Source: an uncultured Oceanospirillales bacterium
GTDB taxonomy: Bacteria > Pseudomonadota > Gammaproteobacteria > Xanthomonadales > SZUA-36
Reading direction: 5' to 3'
NCBI GenBank assembly: GCA_913055655.1
Contig: CAJXKA010000006.1
Location: 49,126 to 113,125 of the forward strand
DNA length: 64,000 nt
The notes beneath the pieces were generated by a model. The model saw nothing but the letters and a program-made list of their open reading frames with translations, searched no databases and was not told where the DNA came from. A program made the translations under genes and the position numbers. Positions 25,354-33,247 of this stretch are shown piece by piece (the stretch's first letter is position 1; every line of letters starts with the position of its first letter).

Positions 25354-26355
25354 TCAGTCAGGATAGACCTGTTTCCAGTCGCGCTTCATGTCCACCACCA
25401 ACCAGCCGTTGTCCGGTGCCAGCGCCGCGGCTTCCTTCAGTTCACCGATATGCGACGGCGTGTCGTAGGCAAATTCGCGTTCCGCGTCGGTGTGATGGAC
25501 GAACATGCCAAATCGGGGTGAGGTGTCTGCCGGGCCACGCGGTACAGTCGTGTACTGCACCATCTGCAGGTCGCCATCGGAATTGCCGGCTGCGAACACC
25601 GGCCTGCGGCCAATGTGTCGATATATCCCGGCCGGCTTGCCGGCCTTGTCGTCCACGAACAGGCCCTTGCCCTGCTTGACGATGGTCGGCACCCCATCAC
25701 GCATTTCAAAGGTGGCGTCGATCGAAGAACCAATGACCTGTTCAGGCGGAATGCCGTAAACCCGCTCCGCGAACACGCGCATGAAGTCAATGCCGCCACC
25801 AGACACGATGAAAGTCTTGAACCCGCTTTCGCGCAGGTATTCCAGCAGTTCCAGCATGGGCTGGAAAACCATGGCGTCATAGCGCATTCCGGTGGTCGGG
25901 TGTCGGGCCGTATCCAGCCAGTCGTTCACGGAGGCGGCGAACTCGTCGGCGGTGACGTCCGCATGCGACGCGCCCAGGACTTTCGCCAGCCCGGCCATAC
26001 CGGTTTTCATCAGGCCTTCCAGGTCACCCGCAATGGCACTCTTGAACGGCTCGGTAGTCGCCCATTCCGGGTGATCGGCAGCCCTGGCCTTCACCTGGTC
26101 GAGGGCAAAAATCACCTGGAAATAGAGCGGTTGCTCGCTCCAAAGCGTGCCATCGTTGTCGAACGTGGCGATACGCTCGGGAACCGGTACGAAGTCGGGT
26201 GATCCATCAGTGGTCACGCGTTCGACGAAGTCGGTAATCGCGGACTTGGCGTCGCCATCATTCCACGACGGCAGCGGGTCGCCCATGGCAGGAATGGAAA
26301 TGACAGCTGCAAACAGCGCCGGCAGAAGTATGAAACCCAGCAGTTTTTTACGCAT
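25354..26355 (-). CDS. Exported HAD-superfamily phosphatase
   Basis: The 333-residue protein starts with a signal peptide (to PAMGD). HAD motifs are present in order: motif I ATFDNDGTLW near residue 64 (nucleophile Asp and acid Asp), motif II FIVSGGG near 185, and motif IV AGNSDGDLQM near 262. It resembles phosphoserine-phosphatase-like exported HAD enzymes. It likely hydrolyses a phosphate ester in the periplasm; substrate unknown. It is in tandem with DUF4136. Confidence 0.85.
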   Translation of the reverse strand: MRKKLLGFILLPALFAAVISIPAMGDPLPSWNDGDAKSAITDFVERVTTDGSPDFVPVPERIATFDNDGTLWSEQPLYFQVIFALDQVKARAADHPEWATTEPFKSAIAGDLEGLMKTGMAGLAKVLGASHADVTADEFAASVNDWLDTARHPTTGMRYDAMVFQPMLELLEYLRESGFKTFIVSGGGIDFMRVFAERVYGIPPEQVIGSSIDATFEMRDGVPTIVKQGKGLFVDDKAGKPAGIYRHIGRRPVFAAGNSDGDLQMVQYTTVPRGPADTSPRFGMFVHHTDAEREFAYDTPSHIGELKEAAALAPDNGWLVVDMKRDWKQVYPD

Positions 26356-26439
26356 AAATTCCCCCGGTTAAAACGGTTGCGGTGCGCCCGAACAGACGCT
26401 CCATGACTCTAGGTTACTACGGCCCTGCCAAGGCTGCCC

Positions 26440-27228
26440 TCAGCGCGGGAACAGCAACACCACGTTCGCACGGAATCCCCAGCCTTCGGGGCCGCCGTCG
26501 GTGTGCTCGGCGTAATAGCGCGGGCCGCCCTGAAACTGCACCATCTGGTTGCCGAACTTCGCCACCTTGGCGACGAACAGGCCGATGGGCACGTTCCACT
26601 GCTCGCTTTCCCAGTCGTAGGTGGCCTCGGTCTGCACCGTGAAGGTCCAGGCGGTGGGTGTGTTGTAGGCCAGGAACGGCTGCAGGAAGGTTGAGTTGAT
26701 GTCGTTGCGGTCGCTGTCGCCGGCGAACGACCAGATGTGATTGAACAGTGCGCCGTAGGTCCACGGCCCCTGCTGTTTGAGGGCCACGGCCGAGGGTCCG
26801 GCGCCCCATTTGTCCGCGCCAAGCAGTTCGTCGGTGGCCGTCGGCAGCAGGGCCACCGGGCCGGCGCCCCAGATCCAGCCACTGTCGGTGGGCGCCTTGG
26901 GCGAAAAGAACACGGTCTGCACCGTGTCGCCCAGGCCGAACTGGCTGCCCGCGCCGGGCACGATGTCGTCCTGCGACACCACCGGCAGGATGGTCCGGCT
27001 GATGATGTTCCAGTCGTCGTTCAGCTCCACCGGGATCACCGGCTGTGCGTTCATCGTCCAGCGCTCGCCGTCGTCCAGCGGGCCGATATCGTGGTCGTAA
27101 TTCAGCTGGAACGGCACCGAGATCAGCGACGAAATCGGGTTGGACAGCTTCTTGGCCAGGTCAGCGGCGTCCTGCGCTAACGATGAAACGGGCCACAGGA
27201 TGACGCTCAGAATGATGATGGATCGCAT
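26440..27228 (-). CDS. Outer-membrane transporter-like barrel (neuromedin U-type label)
   Basis: The 262-residue protein has a signal peptide (to SLAQ) and a barrel-like alternating pattern that ends VLLFPR. It carries SNPISSLISVPFQLNYD near residue 30 and NWNIISRTILPVV near 75, patterns typical of the proteobacterial family often labelled neuromedin U or putative transporter. That label has no functional meaning. A role in uptake or efflux across the outer membrane is possible only. Confidence 0.65.
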   Translation of the reverse strand: MRSIIILSVILWPVSSLAQDAADLAKKLSNPISSLISVPFQLNYDHDIGPLDDGERWTMNAQPVIPVELNDDWNIISRTILPVVSQDDIVPGAGSQFGLGDTVQTVFFSPKAPTDSGWIWGAGPVALLPTATDELLGADKWGAGPSAVALKQQGPWTYGALFNHIWSFAGDSDRNDINSTFLQPFLAYNTPTAWTFTVQTEATYDWESEQWNVPIGLFVAKVAKFGNQMVQFQGGPRYYAEHTDGGPEGWGFRANVVLLFPR

Positions 27229-27346
27229 GATCGAACCCCCCGGTTGTCAATGCGGCCAGTGTAAGCAATTCCGCCACTTTTTGCTTGGCGTTCCCGAACT
27301 GCCGGCGCTTTACGCGGACTGACGTCGCTCACGTGTCAATTGGCCC

Positions 27347-28339
27347 CTACCCCCAGAAGCTGACCACACGCTCAATGGTCCAGAACGCGGCCACGCTGCC
27401 GATGCCGTAGGCCGTCGCGGCGGGAATCCAGCGGGCGCCTGCTTTCGTGAACAGGCGAAACAGCCCGCGCAAGGCAACGATGGCGCCGACGAACAGCAGC
27501 TGGCCGGCTTCCACGCCCAGGTTGAAGGTCAGCAGCGCCAGCGGGATGGCGGCCTGGGGCAGGCCCACCTCTTCCAGTGCGCCGGCGAAGCCGAAGCCGT
27601 GCAGCAGGCCGAAACTGAAGGCCACGACCCAGGGCGCGCGGGCGGTCAGGCCGGGGCGCCCTTTAAGACCATGAATGACTTCGCTGGCGACGAACACGAT
27701 GCTGAGCGCGATGACGGCTTCCACCGGCGGGCCGGGCACGTGCATCCAGCCCATGGTGGCGGCGGCCAGCGTGATGCTGTGCGCCAGCGTGAACGCGGTG
27801 ACCGTGACGACCAGTTCGCGAGTGCCGCGCACCACCAGCAACAGCGCCAGTACGAACAGCAGGTGGTCGATACCGGCCAGGATGTGTTCCACGCCCAGCA
27901 CAAAATATGACCAGGCCACGGCAGCTTGCCCTGCCGGGGCTTCGATGATGAACACGGGTTGTTCAATGGGCAGGTTTTCGACCTGGCTGCTGCCGTCCAG
28001 CCGCTCCAGCCGCGCGATGACCTGGGTGACGCCCACGGCGTTACCCTCGATTTCGACGACCTTGCCGGTCAGGCCACCCGGCACGCGGATCACCTGGCGC
28101 TCGATCATCGCGCCGTCGGTCCACGTGGTCCGGGGCGGTTCGAGTTGCTCGGCGCTTTCGGGAAGGCGCACATACGCCGATAGCCGACGATCTTCGCCGG
28201 TGGTCGGCACTTTCCAGAGCACCGCGTATTGTTCAGGGCCGGTTTCACGCAGTTCCAGGTATGCGGGCCGGAAGACGTCGGCGGCGGCGGTGATCGCCAG
28301 GCAGAGCGCGGCCAGCAGGACTGCCAGTGCGCGTGTCAT
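27347..28339 (-). CDS. HupE/UreJ family membrane protein
   Basis: The 330-residue protein has a signal peptide, a soluble N-terminal part of about 140 residues, and a C-terminal HupE/UreJ-like membrane region with helices that include VEHILAGIDHLLFVLALLLV near residue 150 and LLHGFGFAGALEEVGLP near 245. His and Asp in the first of these are typical family metal-binding positions. HupE/UreJ proteins are associated with nickel or other metal uptake, but in this two-part form the substrate is unknown. It overlaps the PPIase stop codon by four bases (ATGA), so it is translationally coupled. Confidence 0.75.
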   Translation of the reverse strand: MTRALAVLLAALCLAITAAADVFRPAYLELRETGPEQYAVLWKVPTTGEDRRLSAYVRLPESAEQLEPPRTTWTDGAMIERQVIRVPGGLTGKVVEIEGNAVGVTQVIARLERLDGSSQVENLPIEQPVFIIEAPAGQAAVAWSYFVLGVEHILAGIDHLLFVLALLLVVRGTRELVVTVTAFTLAHSITLAAATMGWMHVPGPPVEAVIALSIVFVASEVIHGLKGRPGLTARAPWVVAFSFGLLHGFGFAGALEEVGLPQAAIPLALLTFNLGVEAGQLLFVGAIVALRGLFRLFTKAGARWIPAATAYGIGSVAAFWTIERVVSFWG

Positions 28340-29205
28340 CCGTTCGCACCGGCGCCGGCGGCGGCCTCGGCGTCTTCAGGCGCTTCCGGATAGCGCACGG
28401 TGTACCGCGCGCGAAGCGCCTCGTAGAAGGCTTCATCCGCGGCCTCGCGCCGGGCGGCCGCCAGGTCCCGTGCGACCTCGGCGCGGACATCGTCCAGGGT
28501 CGCGGCGCGGGCGGGCGTGGCCTGCTCCAGGTACACCAGGTGCGGGCCGTAGGCCGAGGTCACCGTGGAGGCCCAACGGCCAGGCTCCAGGCCAGCGAGT
28601 CCTGATGCGAAGGGTTCACCGAACGTGGCCTGGACCCGGCTCGCCGGGGCATTGTCCATGCGCGCCGGCAGCAGTGACGGATCGCCCAACTCACCAGCCA
28701 CGGCGCCTTCGTCGATGGCCTGAAGGGCACCGGACACCACGTCTTCCATTGATCCTTCATGGCGTTCGGGGTCGAAAAACACCTGGTGGAAAGTGTAGCG
28801 GGGCTCAATCGCGTACTGTGCAGGACGCTCGTCCAGCCAGGCCTGCAACTCGGCCTCGGTGGGTTCCGCCTCGCCCAGGCCCTCGGTGATGAAGGTCATC
28901 TTCTGGGCCACGCGCCGTTTCAGGACCGGGTCGTCACGGTCGAGCCCCAACGCCAGGCCCTCGCGATAGAGGATCTCCTGCCGGACCCAGTTGTCCACCA
29001 GGCCTTTAAGCTCTTCCTCGGTAGGTTTGCGCGTCCAGAGGCGCTCGAACTGCATGACCAGCCGATCGACCTGGCCAGCGCTGACGACAATCTCGTTGGC
29101 GTCGATCGTTTCTTCGCGGTTAACCCAGCCGTAAACCAGAAAGAAAGCCGCACCGACCAGGAAGAAATGCAGCAGCGGTTCACGAACAACCTTCTTCAGG
29201 CTCAT
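28336..29205 (-). CDS. Membrane-anchored parvulin-type peptidyl-prolyl isomerase
   Basis: The 289-residue protein has one N-terminal membrane helix near residues 12-28. It then has a SurA/PpiD-like helical domain, and a parvulin segment from about residue 145: YAIEPRYTFHQVFFDPE, ARMDNAPASRVQATFGEPF, and VTSAYGPHLVYL. The last is the common closing block of parvulins. It would help fold envelope proteins in the periplasm. It is the first gene of a pair with HupE and is divergent from hdeD. Confidence 0.8.
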   Translation of the reverse strand: MSLKKVVREPLLHFFLVGAAFFLVYGWVNREETIDANEIVVSAGQVDRLVMQFERLWTRKPTEEELKGLVDNWVRQEILYREGLALGLDRDDPVLKRRVAQKMTFITEGLGEAEPTEAELQAWLDERPAQYAIEPRYTFHQVFFDPERHEGSMEDVVSGALQAIDEGAVAGELGDPSLLPARMDNAPASRVQATFGEPFASGLAGLEPGRWASTVTSAYGPHLVYLEQATPARAATLDDVRAEVARDLAAARREAADEAFYEALRARYTVRYPEAPEDAEAAAGAGANG

Positions 29206-29280
29206 CGGTCACATCCGTTCGGAATCGGTGAATCCCGCTATGATGAAGGAACTTGTCATTCATTCAAAGGAGGGAAAGTC

Positions 29281-29889
29281 ATGAGCGACATGGGCAATCA
29301 ATCCGGTTCGCAGGTGGAATCGGTCGGCGCGATGGTCAGGGACGCGCGCGAGTTCTGCGCGAAAAACTGGTGGGTCTACCTGCTGGGTGGAATCGCGGCC
29401 ATCGTGTTCGCGATCCTGGCGTTTACGAAGCCAGGCGCGGCTGCGCTGGTGCTGGGCCTGTTTTTCGCGGCCTTCATCCTGGTGGACGGCATTTTCAGCG
29501 TCATCGGTGCGCTCGCCAACCGTGACCATGACGGCTGGTGGCTGGGGCTGATCTATGGCCTGCTGGCCATCGCGGTGGGCGGCTACCTGCTGGCGGTGCC
29601 GTTCGCGGCCTCGATGGCGCTGGTCTGGACCGTCGCGTTCGTCGTGATCTTCTTCGGCGTCACCCAGGTGGCCCTGGGAGTGCGGGTGCGCAAGGCCGTG
29701 AAAGGTGAATGGATGCTTTACCTGACCGGCGCGCTGTCAATCATCGCCGGCATCATGATGGCGTCGAACATCGTCATCGGCGGCCTGACCGTGGTCTACC
29801 TGATCGCCGCCTGGGCGCTGCTGGTCGGCATCCTGCGCGTGCTATTCGCGCTGAAGGCGCGGCAGTTCGGCAAATCAGGGCTTGCCTGA
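29281..29889 (+). CDS. HdeD-family membrane protein
   Basis: The ATG at 29281 follows the strong ribosome binding site AAAGGAGGGAAAG. The 202-residue protein has six hydrophobic helices from about residue 38 onward in three pairs, the HdeD pattern, including ILVDGIFSVIGAL and IIAGIMMASNI. HdeD was first linked to acid resistance in enterics, but family members are more general. A longer frame upstream is not supported because it lacks a ribosome binding site. It is convergent with the porin gene. Confidence 0.8.
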   Translation: MSDMGNQSGSQVESVGAMVRDAREFCAKNWWVYLLGGIAAIVFAILAFTKPGAAALVLGLFFAAFILVDGIFSVIGALANRDHDGWWLGLIYGLLAIAVGGYLLAVPFAASMALVWTVAFVVIFFGVTQVALGVRVRKAVKGEWMLYLTGALSIIAGIMMASNIVIGGLTVVYLIAAWALLVGILRVLFALKARQFGKSGLA

Positions 29890-29914
29890 GTGCCGGGCTG
29901 GGCTGGAGCCTGGA

Positions 29915-31198
29915 TCAGAAACTCCAGTCCCATTGCACCCTGGCACGGGTATCGGCGGCGGATTCGCCGCCGATCTCGTCCACGCTGATACGGCTGACAT
30001 CCGCGGTCAGCTTGTTGTCATGGCCTTGAAAGAACAGGTTGGCCACCACCGTCCACTCTTCCTGGTCACGGTCGAGCGGGGTGTCGCGCCAGTCGACCCG
30101 GGCGTAACGCAGCGCCAGTTCCACCGGCTTTGACCAGGTTTCCCCGCTGACCATCCAGGCCTTGCCCAGCTGGGCATAGCCACCGTTCAGCGTTGACCGC
30201 CCGCCGGCCTCGTGGTCCTCGATGCGTTTCTGGTGATACTCCTGCTGGATCGACCAGCCGTTGAACTTCCACGCGAAGCCCTGCTGCCATTGCTCCAGCG
30301 TGTAGCGCTCGCCGCCGCCGGCTTCAAAGCCGTCGAGCTGGCCGCCGCCGGAACTGGAAAACCGTGTATATGGCCCCCGCACCGTCGCCGCGGCCAGCGA
30401 GAATGACGCCAGCGGCCTGGACGAGAACGCCAGGTCGCTTTGCCGGAACGACAGGTCCCGGCCCAGGAACTGCCACTGCCACCGGGCCATGTAGAGAAGC
30501 TCGTCTCCGCGTGGCCCCGGGTCGCGGCCGTCGCCTTCGTAAATGCCCACGTACCACCACTGGTCGGCATGAGTACCGGCACCGAAGTGTTTCAAGGCGG
30601 TGGCACCGCGCTGCCGGTCCAGCGTGAAGGCGTACGTGGAGATCGACCGTTCAACGAACTGCTGGCGGCCCGAGGAATCGACGCGCTCACGGTTGTAGAG
30701 CGTTTTGTACTGACCGATGCGAAAGCGCAGGTCGTCCCGCGGCACCAGGTCGAGCCGCAGGTCGAGCAGCGGGTGATCGCCCGACAGTTCGTGCTCGAAG
30801 TAATAGCCGATCCAGGGCCGGAACAGGTGGCCTTCCGATTTCAATCGCGCCCGTCGAATCCCGAGATCCGCGCCAGGCAGCGATTCGAAATCCGCCACGG
30901 TGCGCGGGTCGCTGTCGAATGGGTCTGAGTATCGGGTCTGCAGGCGTAGCCAGACATTCGCGAACCAGTTGTCTGATTCTTCGCCGAACTCAATGCCCAG
31001 CGAATCATCCATGAGCCGCGACATCCACGATTGCTCGGCGTCGAGCGCGTCGTGGATGATCGCGCCGCTGAACAGGTGCCGATGATCCTCGGCCGTTTGT
31101 TCGCCCGGGTCCGGTGGCCCGGTGTCAGGGTGCCCGGCGGCCCCGGCCGCCCCGGCGAGGATCAGCAGGGACAGGCCGGCGAATGTCGCTGGCTTCAT
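29915..31198 (-). CDS. OprP/OprO-type porin
   Basis: The 427-residue protein has a signal peptide (to GAAG), then a porin-like barrel: WLRLQTRYSDPFDSDP, GIRRARLKSEGHLFRPW, LRLDLVPRDDLRFRIGQYK and a C-terminal RVQWDWSF. The order and segments match phosphate-selective porin O/P family members. The actual ion or solute specificity is not known, since most such members are assigned by fold. It starts six bases after the DUF3604 stop, so it is in its operon. Confidence 0.8.
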   Translation of the reverse strand: MKPATFAGLSLLILAGAAGAAGHPDTGPPDPGEQTAEDHRHLFSGAIIHDALDAEQSWMSRLMDDSLGIEFGEESDNWFANVWLRLQTRYSDPFDSDPRTVADFESLPGADLGIRRARLKSEGHLFRPWIGYYFEHELSGDHPLLDLRLDLVPRDDLRFRIGQYKTLYNRERVDSSGRQQFVERSISTYAFTLDRQRGATALKHFGAGTHADQWWYVGIYEGDGRDPGPRGDELLYMARWQWQFLGRDLSFRQSDLAFSSRPLASFSLAAATVRGPYTRFSSSGGGQLDGFEAGGGERYTLEQWQQGFAWKFNGWSIQQEYHQKRIEDHEAGGRSTLNGGYAQLGKAWMVSGETWSKPVELALRYARVDWRDTPLDRDQEEWTVVANLFFQGHDNKLTADVSRISVDEIGGESAADTRARVQWDWSF

Positions 31199-31204
31199 TG
31201 AACC

Positions 31205-33118
31205 CTATGGCGTGTACCAGATGGGGGACGAAAAGGCCCGCTCCTGGTGGACCAGGGGAACTTCGTCGCTGGGCTGCGCGCCGAGATTGACCTTGTCATA
31301 CAGCGTCCAGCGCGGGGTCGGGATCTCCAGCACTCGCACGTAGTAGCTGGCTTTCAGCGACGGGTCGAAATCCGGGTCGGTCCAGACGGTCGAAAATCCG
31401 GTATCGCCAATCGAGTTCGTGTACTCGGCGGTCTCCAGGTTTACGGTATTGCCCACCGGCGGCAGCTTGCCATCCGGGCCGGGCTGGCGGTCATCCGACC
31501 ACGCCAGGTCGTACACCTTTTCATGCTGGCCGCCCTCGGCATCCACCCAGACCTTGATCATCTGTACGCGATCCAGGTTGGCGCCCTGGGGATCCTTGGT
31601 TGCCTGCACAAGGAAGGCCGGCGCCTGGCCTGCGGGCGCGGCGGCGAGGTCGCCGCCCATCGGCACGCCGCGGTCGTAAGCCTTGGCGACTACGTCACCG
31701 TCCATGAGGTCATCACCGAAATCGAACCCGCCGAACAGCCGGACGGCCATGCGCGGGCCCGTGGTGGCAAAGGTCTCACGACGGTACATGGCCTCCCAGA
31801 TGGCCTCGCGGGTATTCTCCGTTGCCCAGACACCGGTCACGGCCGCGGCGGCCTGCTCCCAGCCCATGTACTGGTCGGTCGGGCCACTGAGGAGCGGGAA
31901 ATCCCAGCGCTCGACATTGCTGGGCTCGAGCGTTTTGAACTTGCCGAAAAAATTGCCCTCCTCGGTCGACGACATCCCCGTGTGCGTGTCGGTACCGCCG
32001 TTGGCGCCGTACTTGAACGGGTTGGTGCCCAGTTCATCCTGCAGGCGCATGCCCGCCTTCAGCGACTCGCGCCAGTACTCGTGCTGCAAAGCGCCGTCGG
32101 GCTTCGGCGCGAGAATCAGGTTGCCGCGGTCCCACAGGTCCCAGCTTGCGAACTCGTCATCCGGCGCCAGCAGCGGGTGCTGCTCGCTCTGGCCCTTGAT
32201 TTGCGTGACCTCGTACAGGCGTTCGTACTTTTGCCGCTGCTCGGCCCACCCGGATGTCATCGGCGAGCCGTCGAAGCGGCTTTCCTCGAACATTCGGCCA
32301 TTGGACATGTTGCCGTTATGGGGAATGGCGTGTACCCGGTCGCCGGTTTTCGCCTCGTAGTTCGCCATCCACTCCCAGAGTTTCTCCGGGTCCTCGGTCT
32401 CGAACGTCGTCAACGGCAGGATCTGTAATGCCTGGTCCGCGGTGCCGCGGAAGATCATGTTGCGGTGCAGGTTATCGCCGCCGTTGGCGTTGACGGTCCA
32501 CTCATAGGCGATGAACGTGGTGAACTCGCCCGGCTTGTAGAAATCCTCCGCGGCCTGCACGGTTTTCTCCCAGGCCGAGACCATCCACTTCGGGTCCATG
32601 ATGGTGGGCGGCAATTTGCCGGTCGATTGTGCAACCACCAGTTCGCTCTTGGCATCTGCCGCGCGCTTCTCATCGCCTGAATTCAGCGCGTCGTACCAGC
32701 GCTTCATGGTCTCATCCTCCAGCATTTCCGGGTTACCGGCAATCAGCTCGTTGATGGTGCCCATGCCGTCGGAATGGTCGGTGACCATGAACCAGTCATA
32801 AGGTCGCGACAGTTTCGCCGGCAGACCCGAATTGGACGTGATTTCCTCGCCCAGGGCGTAACGATACGCATCAACGGGGCCGGTGATCGCGCCATCCATG
32901 CCGGCATCGGCAGACCAGCCCGTATGCACGTGGGTGTCGCCGTAGAAGGCCTGCCGGGGGACATCCGGCTTCGCGGGTCCAGGCGGTGGCGTGGGCTCCG
33001 GCGCTGCCGGTGTGGCTTCCGGCACCGGTGTCTCGGCGACCGGTGATGGTGATTCCGGCTCCTGTGAACAGGCACCCAGTACCAGGGCAAGTGTGACGCT
33101 GACGACGATCGAACGCAT
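31205..33118 (-). CDS. DUF3604 family lipoprotein, copy 2
   Basis: The 637-residue protein is a predicted lipoprotein: the signal sequence ends in LGAC (Cys17) and a Pro-rich linker of 40 residues follows. The DUF3604 core has YGDTHVHTGW (His63, His65), MVTDHSDGMG, YEWTVNANGGDNLHRN, GGTDTHTG and RVLEIPTPRW. It is the largest of three copies in the window, and copies 1 and 2 share the same closing block. The metal-type motifs are intact. Function is unknown. It is the first gene of a unit with the OprP-type porin. Confidence 0.85.
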   Translation of the reverse strand: MRSIVVSVTLALVLGACSQEPESPSPVAETPVPEATPAAPEPTPPPGPAKPDVPRQAFYGDTHVHTGWSADAGMDGAITGPVDAYRYALGEEITSNSGLPAKLSRPYDWFMVTDHSDGMGTINELIAGNPEMLEDETMKRWYDALNSGDEKRAADAKSELVVAQSTGKLPPTIMDPKWMVSAWEKTVQAAEDFYKPGEFTTFIAYEWTVNANGGDNLHRNMIFRGTADQALQILPLTTFETEDPEKLWEWMANYEAKTGDRVHAIPHNGNMSNGRMFEESRFDGSPMTSGWAEQRQKYERLYEVTQIKGQSEQHPLLAPDDEFASWDLWDRGNLILAPKPDGALQHEYWRESLKAGMRLQDELGTNPFKYGANGGTDTHTGMSSTEEGNFFGKFKTLEPSNVERWDFPLLSGPTDQYMGWEQAAAAVTGVWATENTREAIWEAMYRRETFATTGPRMAVRLFGGFDFGDDLMDGDVVAKAYDRGVPMGGDLAAAPAGQAPAFLVQATKDPQGANLDRVQMIKVWVDAEGGQHEKVYDLAWSDDRQPGPDGKLPPVGNTVNLETAEYTNSIGDTGFSTVWTDPDFDPSLKASYYVRVLEIPTPRWTLYDKVNLGAQPSDEVPLVHQERAFSSPIWYTP

Positions 33119-33247
33119 GGTTTATTCCCCCGCGAATGTGTGACCCAAGTCTAGTGAATATCCTTGAAAGTTGCATGAAATCTTCGGCCTGGCGGCGGTC
33201 GTGTGCTACCCTTTGCGGCCCTCGCAAGACCGTTCAGGAAACATGCC

